A stretch of DNA of 32,662 nucleotides from Desulfobacteraceae bacterium. Its GTDB lineage: Bacteria > Desulfobacterota > Desulfobacteria > Desulfobacterales > RPRI01. Numbering within the stretch: the first letter of the stretch is position 1; the number at the start of each line of letters is the position of its first letter. The notes beneath the pieces are model-generated. The model was not told the DNA's origin, did not search any database, and worked only from the letters and a program-made list of their open reading frames with translations. The position numbers and the translations under genes are program-made. Below are positions 7,416 through 16,691 of this stretch, piece after piece. The DNA lies in NCBI GenBank assembly GCA_003818505.1, contig RPRI01000047.1:1-32662 (forward strand), in the 5' to 3' direction.

Positions 7416-7447
7416 CTGGATCACCTCCAAAAGAGTCGGTGATCCAG
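7416..7447 (+). terminator. 10-bp perfect hairpin directly after korB
   Basis: CTGGATCACC (7416-7425) pairs perfectly with 7438-7447 around a 12-base loop. No T-tract follows, so this may be a 3'-end stabilising or processing structure rather than an intrinsic terminator. Confidence 0.45.
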
Positions 7448-7480
7448 GATTGAAGCTCTCCGCAGCAAGCTACGGGGTTA

Positions 7481-7545
7481 GCGCTCGCTATAGAGGTTCA
7501 AGGGGTCAAGGGTTCAAGGATTCCAGTGACCGGAAAAGCGAGCGC
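7481..7545. repeat. Hairpin with G-rich tandem loop
   Basis: GCGCTCGCT (7481-7489) pairs perfectly with AGCGAGCGC (7537-7545). The loop contains a short tandem pattern of GGTTCAA and GGGGTCAAG units (7495-7523), found again reversed at 32295-32327. A degenerate small hairpin (CTCCG...CGGGG, about 7458-7477) precedes it. This looks like a compound intergenic repeat between korB and the helicase promoter. Confidence 0.45.
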
Positions 7546-7568
7546 ATTACCTAAATAAAATGATAGCT

Positions 7569-7597
7569 TGACACGGTGCAAAAGAGCTGTTAACCTG
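7569..7597 (+). promoter_or_regulatory. Candidate sigma-70 promoter for the DEAD-box helicase leader
   Basis: A perfect -35 hexamer TTGACA (7569-7574), a 17-base spacer and TAACCT (7592-7597) as a weak -10. Transcription would start near 7604, leaving a leader of about 98 bases that contains the terminator-like hairpin at 7641-7670. Confidence 0.5.
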
Positions 7598-7640
7598 TAC
7601 GCCAATAAACGCTGTTTCTGGATTATAACGATTAAATTGT

Positions 7641-7670
7641 AAGCCCCGTAATACATCCGGGGCTTTTTTT
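7641..7670 (+). terminator. Intrinsic terminator/attenuator in the leader of the DEAD-box helicase gene
   Basis: AAGCCCCG (7641-7648) pairs perfectly with CGGGGCTT (7658-7665) around a 9-base loop and runs into a block of seven T (7664-7670) and then ATTTT. This is a complete intrinsic terminator. It ends 31 bases before the helicase start codon and downstream of a candidate promoter, which fits attenuation of the helicase gene. It could also be the end of a short leader RNA or of read-through from korAB. Confidence 0.75.
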
Positions 7671-7701
7671 ATTTTCAGGAGCACATAATGAAAGGATTAC
7701 A

Positions 7702-8904
7702 ATGAGTTTCAGTAAATTTAATTTTCATCCGCACGTTGCGGCAGGCGTCAGGGCAGCAGGTTATGTTACGCCGACACAGATACAGGAGCAGGCGATTCCG
7801 TCTGTTATGACGGGGTGTGATGTCATGGGTCTGGCCCAGACCGGTACAGGCAAAACAGCCGTATTCGCATTACCGATTCTGCACAGGCTGATGTCCGGCG
7901 GGCGGGGAAAAGTCAGGGCGCTTATAATAGCCCCGACCCGTGAACTTGCGGAGCAGATAAACGAAGCCATCAATACCCTGGGAAGGCAGACAGGCATCCG
8001 CAGCGTCAGCATTTATGGCGGTGTCGGGATGAATCCGCAGTTGCAAAAGCTTAAAAAGGGCGTCGAAATTGTTGTTGCCTGCCCGGGAAGACTTCTTGAC
8101 CACATTGACCGGAAGACAATTAATCTGTCCGGGCTTGAAGTGCTGGTTGTAGACGAAGCGGACCAGATGTTCGATATGGGGTTTATGCCGTCAATCCGGC
8201 AGATACTAAAACACATTCCGCGAAAACGGCAGACTCTTCTTTTTTCGGCTACAATGCCGGATGAGATAAAGAAGCTGGCCCGCGAGTTGCTGCATGATCC
8301 GGTTACAGTTCAGGTGGGCAAAACCGCACCGCCTGTTATGGTAAGCCACGCTCTCTATCCGGTGGAACAGCATCTCAAAACGGCAATGCTGCTCGAACTG
8401 CTGCGACGGACGGATACGGAGTCGGTGCTGGTGTTCACACGGACAAAACATCGCGCAAAAAGACTGGGAGAACAACTGTTAAAAGCCGGTTTCAGGACGG
8501 CTTCATTGCAGGGGAATCTCTCCCAGAACAAGCGGCAGGCCGCCATGGAAGGATTTCGCGACGGCACCTACCAGATTCTGGTGGCAACCGATATTGCCGC
8601 GCGGGGAATCGATGTTAACCGGATATCACATGTTATAAACTACGACATTTCCGATACACCGGAGGCGTATATCCACCGCATAGGCAGGACGGGCCGTGCC
8701 GAGAGAAGCGGCGATGCATTAACTCTTGTTACAAGCGATGATACTGCTACTGTGAGGGCAATCGAAAGAATTCTCGGAAGCCCGCTTAAGCGCAATAAGA
8801 TAGACGGATTTAACTACAGCATTCCGGCTCCCAGGAAAGATGGTGAATTTGCGCGCATGCCCGCAAATATGACGCGAAACCGGAGGGCAGGTCATGCCCG
8901 TTAG
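7702..8904 (+). CDS. DEAD-box ATP-dependent RNA helicase (RhlE-like)
   Basis: A 400-residue helicase with all core motifs in order. These are the phenylalanine and Q motif (FNFHPHVAAGV... TPTQIQEQAIP), motif I AQTGTGKTAVF, Ia PTRELAEQ, Ib TPGR-like ACPGRLLD, II VVDEADQMFDMGF, III LLFSATMP, IV VLVFTRTK, V ATDIAARGIDV and VI HRIGRTGRAER. The C-terminal extension is short and basic (ending MTRNRRAGHAR), as in the minimal RhlE/CsdA-like group. It would unwind RNA duplexes in ribosome assembly, mRNA decay or cold adaptation. The start ATG at 7702 follows AAAGGA; an ATG at 7688 is out of frame. The leader carries a promoter and a terminator-like hairpin, so expression is probably set by read-through of that hairpin. 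Confidence 0.9.
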   Translation: MSFSKFNFHPHVAAGVRAAGYVTPTQIQEQAIPSVMTGCDVMGLAQTGTGKTAVFALPILHRLMSGGRGKVRALIIAPTRELAEQINEAINTLGRQTGIRSVSIYGGVGMNPQLQKLKKGVEIVVACPGRLLDHIDRKTINLSGLEVLVVDEADQMFDMGFMPSIRQILKHIPRKRQTLLFSATMPDEIKKLARELLHDPVTVQVGKTAPPVMVSHALYPVEQHLKTAMLLELLRRTDTESVLVFTRTKHRAKRLGEQLLKAGFRTASLQGNLSQNKRQAAMEGFRDGTYQILVATDIAARGIDVNRISHVINYDISDTPEAYIHRIGRTGRAERSGDALTLVTSDDTATVRAIERILGSPLKRNKIDGFNYSIPAPRKDGEFARMPANMTRNRRAGHAR

Positions 8905-8977
8905 GAGCCGTTACTGAGTAATCATTTCGTTACTGCTCCTTATGCCGATTACGGTATTTCAATAACAGCCGGCGCAT

Positions 8978-9001
8978 TTCCCGCGGCATGCACCGCGGGA
9001 A
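8978..9001. terminator. 9-bp perfect GC-rich hairpin between helicase and kinase genes
   Basis: TTCCCGCGG (8978-8986) pairs perfectly with CCGCGGGAA (8993-9001) around a CATGCA loop. There is no T-tract on either side, so termination is uncertain. It lies just before the candidate promoter of the kinase gene. Confidence 0.4.
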
Positions 9002-9010
9002 TCCATGTTC

Positions 9011-9038
9011 TTGACAAATTAGAGTGTTATGCTATTCT
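9011..9038 (+). promoter_or_regulatory. Candidate sigma-70 promoter for the hybrid kinase gene
   Basis: TTGACA (9011-9016), a 16-base spacer and TATTCT (9033-9038). A start near 9045 would exclude the most upstream in-frame ATG (9029) as initiator and supports the ATG at 9113. Confidence 0.45.
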
Positions 9039-9112
9039 TAACCCGCCAGTCATTTTTCATGACCCTGAAAATAAGTCATATCGCCGCCTTATCTAAAACT
9101 AAGAAGAGATTT

Positions 9113-12100
9113 ATGCCCAAGGAAGATAATAAAAGCATTAAAAACCGGCTTTTGGAAAGCGAAAGCAGACTCAGGAGTATTTTCCGGGCAGCTCCCGTCG
9201 GAATCGGTGTGGTAGTTGATCGCATGATAAAAGATGCAAACGACCGCCTGTACGATATGACCGGCTACAGCAGGGATGAGCTTGTGGGGCAGAATGCCAG
9301 GATGCTTTACCCCACCGAGGCTGAATACGATTATGTCGGAAGCGAAAAATACCGCCAGATCGCGGAAAAAGGCACCGGTTCTGTTGAGACCCGCTGGCGC
9401 TGCAAAGACGGATCTGTAATCAATGTGCTTCTCAGTTCCACACCTTTTAACCTTAACGATCTTTCAGCCGGTGTTACTTTTACGGCCTTGGATATTACTG
9501 AACGGAAAAAAGCGGAAGAAATATCCAGGGAAGCGGAAAGGCGGTATCACACACTTTTTGAAGGCGCTAATGACGCAATCTTTATTATGAAAGAGGAAGT
9601 GTTTGTTGAGTGTAACCATAAGACCCTGGATGTTTTCGGATGTGAGAGAAGCGATGATCTTATCGGACATGCCTCATGGGAATTCAGCCCTCCACAGCAA
9701 CCTGACGGCAGAGACTCGAAGGAGAAGGCGCTGGAAGTTGTCAGCGCCGCTTTGAGCGGAAAGCCTCAACGGTTTTACTGGAAACATTCCCGTAAGGATA
9801 AAACACCCTTTGATGCCGAAGTCTCGCTAAGCTGCTTTGAATGGGGCGACCGGAAATTCATACAGGCCATTGTGAGAGATATTACAGAACAAAAGCAGGC
9901 TGAAAAGGAACTGAGGGTGAGCGAGGAAAAGTACCGAATTCTGGTGGAAAATGCAGGCGAAGCTCTTTTTGTCGCCCAGGAAGGCATGCTGAAGTTTGCC
10001 AATGATAAAACTGCGGAGATCGTGGGATACTCAAAAGAAGAATTGGCATCCAGACCTTTCACAGAGTTCATTCATCCTGAGGACCGTAATATGGTTCTTG
10101 ACCGGCACGTGAAAAGGCAGCTGGGTGAAGAGCCGCCTTCACGTTACAGTTTCAGGATTGTGAACAAATCGGGTGGGACACGGTGGGTGGATCTCAATGT
10201 GGTTCTGATCGAATGGGAAGGAAAACATGCTTCTCTTAATTTCCTGAAGGATATTACAGAAAGCAGGATGACCGGGGAAACACTTCTTCTCAACCAATCC
10301 CGCCTGGCCGGCCTTCTGGAACTGTCCCAGATGTCGGCTGAATCCGAAATAATGCTGACCGATTTTGCGCTTGAGAAAGCGATTGAACTGACCGGAAGCA
10401 CCATAGGATATCTCGCTTTCATGAATACGGACGAATCGGTGCTTACCATGTATTCCTGGTCACGCACAGCGATGCGGGAATGCGCGATTGATAACAAACC
10501 AATCGAATATCCTGTGGCAAAAACCGGTTTGTGGGGCGAGGCTGTGAGGCTGCGCAGGCCGGTGATTACCAACGACTACGAGGCCGACAGTCCCTGGAAA
10601 AAAGGGTATCCGGAAGGGCATGTTCATGTATGCAGGCATATGAACATTCCGTTGTTCGACGGGAACAGGATCGTGCTGATCGCCGGAGTGGGAAACAAGA
10701 AAGAGCCTTATGGAAACGACGATGTAGAGCAATTGACACTCCTTATGGACGGCATGTGGAAGATCATCAAGGCCAAACGCATTGAAAAGGAACTAAGTGA
10801 CAGCGAGGAGAGATACAGACTCATTGCCAGAAAGATGAACGATATAATCTGGACGGCTGATCTGTCTTTGCGTACAACGTATGTCAGTCCGTCGGTGGAA
10901 AAAGCACTCGGTTTCACTGTTGAGGAGAGGATGTCCCAGGATCCGGCAAAACTGATGGCTCCGGAATCATTTGAGCTTGCGGCCGGAATCCTTGCGAATG
11001 AGTTCAAACGCGATTCTGAGACGGGAATCGATCCCGACAGAACTGTAAAAGTAGATGTTGAATATTATCATAAAAACGGATCCACAAAGTGGTTTGAAAA
11101 TATAGTCGGGACAATGAGAGATGAAAAAGGAGTAATAACAGGGATTCACGGTGTATCCCGTGACATCACGGAACGCAAACGCGCCGATGAAGCTCTGTGG
11201 CTCGAAAAAGAGCGGTTTCATAATCTCATTCATAATGCGCCTTTCGGGATGCTGATGATAGATAAATCCGGAAAATTCAAGTACGCAAACCCCAAGTTTA
11301 CTGAAATTTTCGGTTATGATCTGAAAGATATTCCGAACGGGAAAAAATGGTTTGAGCTGGCATATCCTGATCCGGAATACAGGAAGCAGGTCATATCCGC
11401 ATGGGTTGAGGATTTGGAGGCATACGGGGTAGGTGAAAAAAGGCCACGGATTTATGATATTAAATGTAAAAATGGCTCCCGTAAGATCATTAATTTTATC
11501 CCGGTGCGGCTTGAGACAGGCGAGAATCTGGTTGCCTGCGAGGATATCACGGAGAGAATAACACTTGAGGATCAGCTCCGGCATTCTCAAAAATTGGAAT
11601 CTGTTGGACGTCTTGCCGGAGGGGTAGCTCATGATTTCAACAACATGCTTCAGGCGATAATGGGCTATGCGGAGCTGGGGCTGCTGAAAATCAAAATGGG
11701 CTCTCAGGCCGATGCGAACCTGATTCAGATTAAGCAGGCAGCTCAGAGATCCGCCGATCTGGTCAGGCAGTTGCTTGCTTTTGCTCGCAAACAGACCGTG
11801 AGCCCGAAAGTGCTCGATTTGAATGAGACGACACTGGGCATGTTGAAAATTCTGCAGCAACTTATCGGCGAAAACATAAAACTTGTCTGGAAACCGGGCC
11901 GGGAAATCCGGCCGGTTAAAATAGATCCTGCCCAGATCGACCAGATACTTGCCAATCTTCTGGTGAATGCCCGTGATTCCATAAGCGGGGCGGGAACGGT
12001 GACCATTGAAACGGGAAACGTACTGATTGATGATGCCTATTGCCGGCTTAACCAGGATTTTGTACCAGGAAAATACTCTTTGATAGATGTCAGCGATACA

Positions 12101-12709
12101 GGGTCAGGGATGGACAAAGAGACCGTTGCGCATATCTTCGAACCGTTTTTTACCACCAAAGAGGTGGGAAGCGGCACTGGTCTGGGCCTTTCTACGGTTT
12201 ATGGCATCGTAAAGCAAAACGGCGGGTTTATAAATGTTTACAGTGAACCGGGCCACGGCACGACTTTTAAAATATATCTGCCCTGCTGCCAGGATCATGC
12301 GGAGACGGAAGGTGCGGTGCAGGAACAGATAACTCCGGGCGGGTCCGAAACCGTGCTGTTAGTCGAAGATGAAAAACTGCTCCTTGAATTTGTCGGGTCG
12401 ACCCTGGAGGAGCAGGGCTACACTGTTCTTTCGGCCGAAACTCCGGCAGACGCGCTGACTATTGCACGCGAGTATAAAAGTCCGATCCATCTGCTGATTA
12501 CGGATGTAGTAATGCCCGGAATGAACGGGCTGGAACTGAAGGAGGCGATTATGCCTCTATATCCGGAGATAAAGACCCTTTACATGTCGGGATATACCGC
12601 AAATGTTATAGCTCACCGGGGGGTGCTTGATCATGGAACGGCATTTCTGCAAAAACCCTTTTCCATCAACACGCTGGCCGTAAAAGTGAGACAGGTGATA
12701 GAAGAATAA
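9113..12709 (+). CDS. Hybrid sensor histidine kinase with five PAS domains, one GAF domain and a receiver
   Basis: 1198 residues from the ATG at 9113 (AGAAGAGA upstream); in-frame ATGs at 9029 and 9059 would add up to 28 residues but lack ribosome binding sites. The order is three PAS domains (about 10-130, 130-260, 260-385, each ending in DITE- or DITES-type linkers), a GAF domain (about 390-555), two more PAS domains (about 563-820), HisKA with His-840 in [14 protein letters not shown], and HATPase ([31 protein letters not shown]). A receiver follows, with Asp-1131 in [13 protein letters not shown] and a KPF motif near the end. No transmembrane segment is evident, so it is a cytosolic sensor. 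The [10 protein letters not shown] histidine box with an attached C-terminal receiver is common in deltaproteobacterial hybrid kinases. No cognate regulator is adjacent; ligand unknown. Confidence 0.9.
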   Translation: MPKEDNKSIKNRLLESESRLRSIFRAAPVGIGVVVDRMIKDANDRLYDMTGYSRDELVGQNARMLYPTEAEYDYVGSEKYRQIAEKGTGSVETRWRCKDGSVINVLLSSTPFNLNDLSAGVTFTALDITERKKAEEISREAERRYHTLFEGANDAIFIMKEEVFVECNHKTLDVFGCERSDDLIGHASWEFSPPQQPDGRDSKEKALEVVSAALSGKPQRFYWKHSRKDKTPFDAEVSLSCFEWGDRKFIQAIVRDITEQKQAEKELRVSEEKYRILVENAGEALFVAQEGMLKFANDKTAEIVGYSKEELASRPFTEFIHPEDRNMVLDRHVKRQLGEEPPSRYSFRIVNKSGGTRWVDLNVVLIEWEGKHASLNFLKDITESRMTGETLLLNQSRLAGLLELSQMSAESEIMLTDFALEKAIELTGSTIGYLAFMNTDESVLTMYSWSRTAMRECAIDNKPIEYPVAKTGLWGEAVRLRRPVITNDYEADSPWKKGYPEGHVHVCRHMNIPLFDGNRIVLIAGVGNKKEPYGNDDVEQLTLLMDGMWKIIKAKRIEKELSDSEERYRLIARKMNDIIWTADLSLRTTYVSPSVEKALGFTVEERMSQDPAKLMAPESFELAAGILANEFKRDSETGIDPDRTVKVDVEYYHKNGSTKWFENIVGTMRDEKGVITGIHGVSRDITERKRADEALWLEKERFHNLIHNAPFGMLMIDKSGKFKYANPKFTEIFGYDLKDIPNGKKWFELAYPDPEYRKQVISAWVEDLEAYGVGEKRPRIYDIKCKNGSRKIINFIPVRLETGENLVACEDITERITLEDQLRHSQKLESVGRLAGGVAHDFNNMLQAIMGYAELGLLKIKMGSQADANLIQIKQAAQRSADLVRQLLAFARKQTVSPKVLDLNETTLGMLKILQQLIGENIKLVWKPGREIRPVKIDPAQIDQILANLLVNARDSISGAGTVTIETGNVLIDDAYCRLNQDFVPGKYSLIDVSDTGSGMDKETVAHIFEPFFTTKEVGSGTGLGLSTVYGIVKQNGGFINVYSEPGHGTTFKIYLPCCQDHAETEGAVQEQITPGGSETVLLVEDEKLLLEFVGSTLEEQGYTVLSAETPADALTIAREYKSPIHLLITDVVMPGMNGLELKEAIMPLYPEIKTLYMSGYTANVIAHRGVLDHGTAFLQKPFSINTLAVKVRQVIEE

Positions 12710-12833
12710 ATTTCAGCGGCTTTAGGTTCAAGGCGAAAGCGGCATGGCGCAAACAGCCGAAGCGAACATGACAGGGACCCGATGCCGCCGGATACTGATC
12801 AGGAGCCGGAAGCTGTTCGAAAAGGAATTTAAC

Positions 12834-14432
12834 ATGTCGCTGCCCGATAGAAACAATCCGTATAATTTTAACACATTTCTTGAATGGAGAAATGCAGTCG
12901 ATTATTACGGGGATGATCCGTTTATCCAGGGGGTGGTCCGCTGTTTTACGGGCGATGAATGGGAAAAGGTGGATACCGAAGCCCGTGAAATTTCCAGGAA
13001 GGTTTCCTTCCGTTGGAGAGATCTTTCTGAAAAAATTGCATTGCCGGAAAAGCGCCCTTATCTGATGCAGTATGACGGACACCATAACCGGATAGACCGG
13101 ATTATCAGACCGCATGAAACGGAAAGCCTCGAGAAAGAAGTTTTTTCTGAAGCCCTTTTCTCAAATAGGACTTCTCCGTGGGTTAAGCTCATCAAACTGT
13201 ACCTTATCTATCAGAACGGAGAGGCCTGCATAGCCTGCCCGATAACCTGCACAGAAGGGCTGGTCGTGCTTCTTGAAAAATATGCGGATAGCCCTGAAAC
13301 AAAGAGGATTCTTCAGCACTGCAGTGAAGGTATTGACGGAGAATATGCCATCGGGGCGCAGTATCTTTCGGAGATCCATGGCGGATCGGATGTTCCTGCC
13401 AATGTTCTTGAGGCTGTAAAAGAAGGAGATACGTGGCGGCTTTACGGGACTAAATTTTTCTGTTCGGCAACCCACGCCGACTATGCTGTTGTTACTGCCA
13501 AACCTCAGGGAACGGAAAATGTCGCTCTATTTATCATGCCTTCCTGGCTTCCCGGAAACAAGGAAAAGGAGATAAGAAACAATTTTACAATCGACCGCAT
13601 AAAATGGAAGATCGGCACAAGCGAACTTACAACGGGAGAACTGACATTTAATGGCGCTGTTGCCTATCCTTCCGGGCCGCTTGAAAAAGGAGTTGCTAAT
13701 GTTGTCGGTATAGTTCTTGCCTGCTCACGTCTGACAGTAGGCCTTTCAGGCGCTGCCTCAATGACCCGTGCCGTCCGGGAGGCAAAGAAATATGCGCAAT
13801 TCAGGCAGGCATTCGGCGTGACGATAGGCGACTTCCCCATGGTTGCAGGGCAGCTTGACAGAATGGATCTCTCTGCAAAAAGAACTACTGCTGGCGCATT
13901 CAAGCTGTACAGGGATTTTTTAAATCTTGAGAGAGGATTAAAGGGTGGTCTTGTTACAGATGAGCCTGATGCGGTAAAAAAGAAACGTTTTGATATCCGT
14001 GAACTCATAATGCTGCAGAAAATCACAGCGTCATGGGACAGCACCGATGTGATCCGAAACGCAATGTCAATTTTCGGAGGCCATGGTGTGATGGAGGATT
14101 TTTCATCTCTCCCGCGCCTTTATCGTGATTCAGCCGTAAACGAGTTGTGGGAAGGACCGAGAAATGTGCTGTTGACGCAGATTCATCGCGACCTGCAGCG
14201 CGTATCTGCCTGGTACAAGCCGGCGGAATTTGTCGGAAATATTCTGTCCGGGGCGGATAAGTCTCTTGTTGCAGAATTATCGGGAGAAATCAATGAACTT
14301 GTTTCTCATTCAAGTCTGTTCAGCATGGACGAAAAAACCATAGAGGTCTGCAGGCGCTGGGATGATTTCTGCCACAAGCTTTTTCATTCCTACCAGGATG
14401 TTGCATTAAGAATAATATATGATGCCAGGTAA
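12834..14432 (+). CDS. AidB-like acyl-CoA dehydrogenase
   Basis: 532 residues from the ATG at 12834 (AAAAGGA seven bases before). The long frame begins at 12744, but the extra 30 residues are basic and unlike the family. The middle domain has YLSEIHGGSDVPANV (the family's TE-x-GGSD FAD/substrate loop) and GTKFFCSATHADYAVVTA. The C-terminal helical domain has RLTVGLSGAASMTRAVREAKKYA, a RQAFG FAD motif and YRDSAVNELWEGPRNVLLTQ, whose Glu in ELWEG is where AidB-type enzymes have their putative base. It would oxidise an acyl-CoA, passing electrons to ETF. The large size and N-terminal extension resemble AidB rather than short-chain enzymes. Substrate unknown. A hairpin at 14450-14476 separates it from the convergent cooS. 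Confidence 0.85.
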   Translation: MSLPDRNNPYNFNTFLEWRNAVDYYGDDPFIQGVVRCFTGDEWEKVDTEAREISRKVSFRWRDLSEKIALPEKRPYLMQYDGHHNRIDRIIRPHETESLEKEVFSEALFSNRTSPWVKLIKLYLIYQNGEACIACPITCTEGLVVLLEKYADSPETKRILQHCSEGIDGEYAIGAQYLSEIHGGSDVPANVLEAVKEGDTWRLYGTKFFCSATHADYAVVTAKPQGTENVALFIMPSWLPGNKEKEIRNNFTIDRIKWKIGTSELTTGELTFNGAVAYPSGPLEKGVANVVGIVLACSRLTVGLSGAASMTRAVREAKKYAQFRQAFGVTIGDFPMVAGQLDRMDLSAKRTTAGAFKLYRDFLNLERGLKGGLVTDEPDAVKKKRFDIRELIMLQKITASWDSTDVIRNAMSIFGGHGVMEDFSSLPRLYRDSAVNELWEGPRNVLLTQIHRDLQRVSAWYKPAEFVGNILSGADKSLVAELSGEINELVSHSSLFSMDEKTIEVCRRWDDFCHKLFHSYQDVALRIIYDAR

Positions 14433-14449
14433 TATACATTATAACATAT

Positions 14450-14476
14450 GAGAGGGGCATGAAAAAAGCCCCTCTC
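14450..14476. terminator. 9-bp hairpin between convergent acyl-CoA dehydrogenase and cooS genes
   Basis: GAGAGGGGC (14450-14458) pairs perfectly with GCCCCTCTC (14468-14476) around a 9-base loop. On the plus strand it is followed by TTGTTAATT, a weak T-tract. It probably serves as a terminator for the plus-strand gene and may also stop cooS transcripts. Confidence 0.65.
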
Positions 14477-14508
14477 TTGTTAATTAGTGAATTGGGAAGA
14501 TTTGAAAA

Positions 14509-16485
14509 CTATGCAGCTGCGTCCATTTCCCTTCTGGCTGCCATGTCGACAAGCACGCGCTCTTTGCCCTTATCAAGGCCTAGAGCCTTTCTTTTCTTGT
14601 CGATATGGGCAATCATCATCTTGGCCATTTCATAAGGATCCGGAGTAAATCCCCATTTCCCCAATCCTTGCTGCTCAAGTCCTTCAAACAGAAGCTTGTG
14701 AAATTTGGTCTCCTTGACAATAGGGAAGGTTACGCCAAACACGGTGTAAACACCTGAAGCGACAAAGTACTGTCCAATCGATATGGCTTTCTCACTCATC
14801 CATTCGGGAGCAGCTCCTGCGGCCGGAAGATCGGCAATGCTGTTGCCCAGGCCTCCTATACGCACCATTTCAGAAGCGGCGATAAGAATTCGGCTGTTAT
14901 CAACGCATGATCCCATTCCAAGTACGGGAGGCATGCCAACTGTTTCACAGACTTCTCTTAAACCAGATCCTGCAAGACAAGCCGCTTCCGGAGTATAGAG
15001 TCCTGCTTTGGCCAGAGAAATCTGAGAACATCCGGTCTGAAGCACAAGCACGTCATTTTTAATGAGCTCTTTTACAAGTTCAACATGAGCCCAGTCCTGC
15101 TTTATCCTCGGATTTGTGCAGCCAACGACACCGGCCACACCACGAATACGGCCGTTAATGATATTGTCATTTAATGGAGTATAGCTTCCCCTGAAAGTAC
15201 CACCAAGCATGTAATTTATGTACTCATGAGAGAATCCGTGAATTCCTGTATTACGGATATTAGGAATCTCAATTGCGGCCGTCCGGTTTTTGAACCGGGT
15301 GATCGCCATGATGACCACCTCGTCAGTACATTTCTGGGGGTTATGGTGATCAAATTCAATATGTGTCGCACCCTCGATATGTGCCCTGATGTTTGTGGTA
15401 ATAAGTGGAGTTTTATAACAGTCGGCCACGCTTACCAGCCCCTGCTTTATGCATTGGATATCCACACACATGGCATCAACTGCCCCGGTCACAAGGATCG
15501 CTTCAGTGGACATAAAGTTGCCGGCATGAGGAATACCGTGCCGTGACATCATTTCCGCACCCGAACAACACATTCCCACGAGATTGATACCTTGGGCTCC
15601 GGCATCTTTCGCCGCCTGGATAAGTGTTGGTTCATTTACAGAAACCAGCATTGATTCGAACATGTTAGGTTCGTGACCGTGAATTATAACGTTGACCTGA
15701 TCCTTTTTGAGGACGCCCATGTTAACCTCCACAGCCACCGGGGTGGGTGTGCCAAAAAGGATGTCGGAAATCTCCGTGGCCACCATCGAACCGCCCCACC
15801 CGTCGGCCAAGGCAGTGCGGCTGCTCTGTTTTGTAATATTTTCGTAGTGCTGATCCACACCAATGTGTGTACGATGCATCAACTCCATAATTTCTCGCAT
15901 GGCGCCTCGTGGAACAATGCCAAGTTTTCTCCAGGTTTCAAGAGTCTTTTCAGGCACGCGCTTGGCAAAGGGAATTTCGCCCTCCAACTGAGTATAGGTC
16001 CGTTCCAATTCCTTATATAGATCGGTGGCAATTTCCTTCTCGCTCCGGCCCTCAGTCTCAATTCCAATCGATTGTGCAACCTTTATCAGTTTGTCGGTAT
16101 CCTTAATTCGGTATTCTTTTATATTACCGTTGACCACCTCGCGGAAAAGATCCACCATGGCCATACCATGGTCCGTGTGGGCCGCCGCACCGGTTGCCAC
16201 CATGCGGGCGAAATTGCGGGCTTGAATGGTATCGATGGTGGCTCCGCATACCCCAACTTTTCCATATGGATCCTTTGAGTTAAGCCTGCATGGCCCCATT
16301 GCGCAATGCTTGCAGCATGCGGAGTCAGCGCCGATGGGACATGCTTTCATGTTTAAAGCCCTGTCAAAAGCCGTTTCAACACCGTCTTTTCTGGCTTTTT
16401 CAAGCATCCGCGCTGTGGCTTCACAAATTGTAAGATCTTTAGGATTTACAACCGGTTTCTTTGAACCGGATTCTTCCTTTTCCAT
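14509..16485 (-). CDS. cooS: Anaerobic Ni-dependent carbon monoxide dehydrogenase catalytic subunit
   Basis: 658 residues from the ATG at 16485, which has a strong GGGAGGAGT ribosome binding site; the longer frame to 16554 runs into the upstream repeat. Cys-49 and Cys-57 (D-cluster) and Cys-58, Cys-61, Cys-66 and Cys-80 (B-cluster) keep exactly the spacing of Carboxydothermus CODH-II, shifted by 10. C-cluster ligand motifs are all present: HGHEPN, MCCSGAEM, CVDIQC, VGCTNPR, LQTGCSQ and GMGSCVDN. The enzyme interconverts CO and CO2 with ferredoxin. Homodimeric, cytosolic. No cooF, cooC, acsB or other Wood-Ljungdahl gene is adjacent in the window, so this is a stand-alone cooS here. A copy of the interspersed palindromic repeat begins 35 bases upstream of the start codon, where the promoter should be. 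Confidence 0.95.
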   Translation of the reverse strand: MEKEESGSKKPVVNPKDLTICEATARMLEKARKDGVETAFDRALNMKACPIGADSACCKHCAMGPCRLNSKDPYGKVGVCGATIDTIQARNFARMVATGAAAHTDHGMAMVDLFREVVNGNIKEYRIKDTDKLIKVAQSIGIETEGRSEKEIATDLYKELERTYTQLEGEIPFAKRVPEKTLETWRKLGIVPRGAMREIMELMHRTHIGVDQHYENITKQSSRTALADGWGGSMVATEISDILFGTPTPVAVEVNMGVLKKDQVNVIIHGHEPNMFESMLVSVNEPTLIQAAKDAGAQGINLVGMCCSGAEMMSRHGIPHAGNFMSTEAILVTGAVDAMCVDIQCIKQGLVSVADCYKTPLITTNIRAHIEGATHIEFDHHNPQKCTDEVVIMAITRFKNRTAAIEIPNIRNTGIHGFSHEYINYMLGGTFRGSYTPLNDNIINGRIRGVAGVVGCTNPRIKQDWAHVELVKELIKNDVLVLQTGCSQISLAKAGLYTPEAACLAGSGLREVCETVGMPPVLGMGSCVDNSRILIAASEMVRIGGLGNSIADLPAAGAAPEWMSEKAISIGQYFVASGVYTVFGVTFPIVKETKFHKLLFEGLEQQGLGKWGFTPDPYEMAKMMIAHIDKKRKALGLDKGKERVLVDMAARREMDAAA

Positions 16486-16520
16486 TTTACTCCTCCCTTC
16501 GTGGAAAGATTTATATTTGA

Positions 16521-16644
16521 CAGCTTCGTAAAAAGTTATTCTGCTGTGTTGCATTTCATCTTTCGTTATTGCAGCTTACCAACAAGTACTCTTCATTCCT
16601 CATGATTCGTGCGCCTTGCATAATAAGCTTTTTACTTTGCCGTC
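16521..16644 (+). repeat. Interspersed palindromic repeat, copy 1 (upstream of cooS)
   Basis: Shares with the copies at 24128, 25846 (reversed) and 32073 the blocks CGTAAAAAGT, TTCTGCTGTGTTGCA, TTTCATCTTTCGT, a central GC(T/G)TAC-N6-GTA stem, CTTCATTCCTCA, ATTCGTGCGCCTTGCAT and CTTTTTACTTTGCCGTC. Its two ends are inverted (TAAAAAG / CTTTTTA), so the whole unit can fold as one long imperfect hairpin. Confidence 0.8.
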
Positions 16645-16691
16645 TGAACGCCGTTTTTTTCGAGATTGTCATATTTTTACCTGCGAAAAAT

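Noticed and set aside
7481-7545. Possible tRNA, because GGTTCAAGGATTCC resembles a T-arm
   Set aside because: No acceptor or anticodon stems of the right length and no cloverleaf; the sequence is a tandem G-rich unit in a hairpin loop.
10967-11860. 297-codon open frame on the minus strand
   Set aside because: It lies wholly antisense to the PAS/HisKA part of the hybrid kinase, whose domains are clear; the antisense product has no recognisable domain and no ribosome binding site.
12744-12833. Longer N-terminus for the acyl-CoA dehydrogenase
   Set aside because: The 30 extra residues are Arg-rich and unlike the family, while the ATG at 12834 has a good ribosome binding site.
16486-16554. Longer N-terminus for CooS
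   Set aside because: The extension is translated from the interspersed repeat, and the ATG at 16485 has GGGAGGAGT directly before it.
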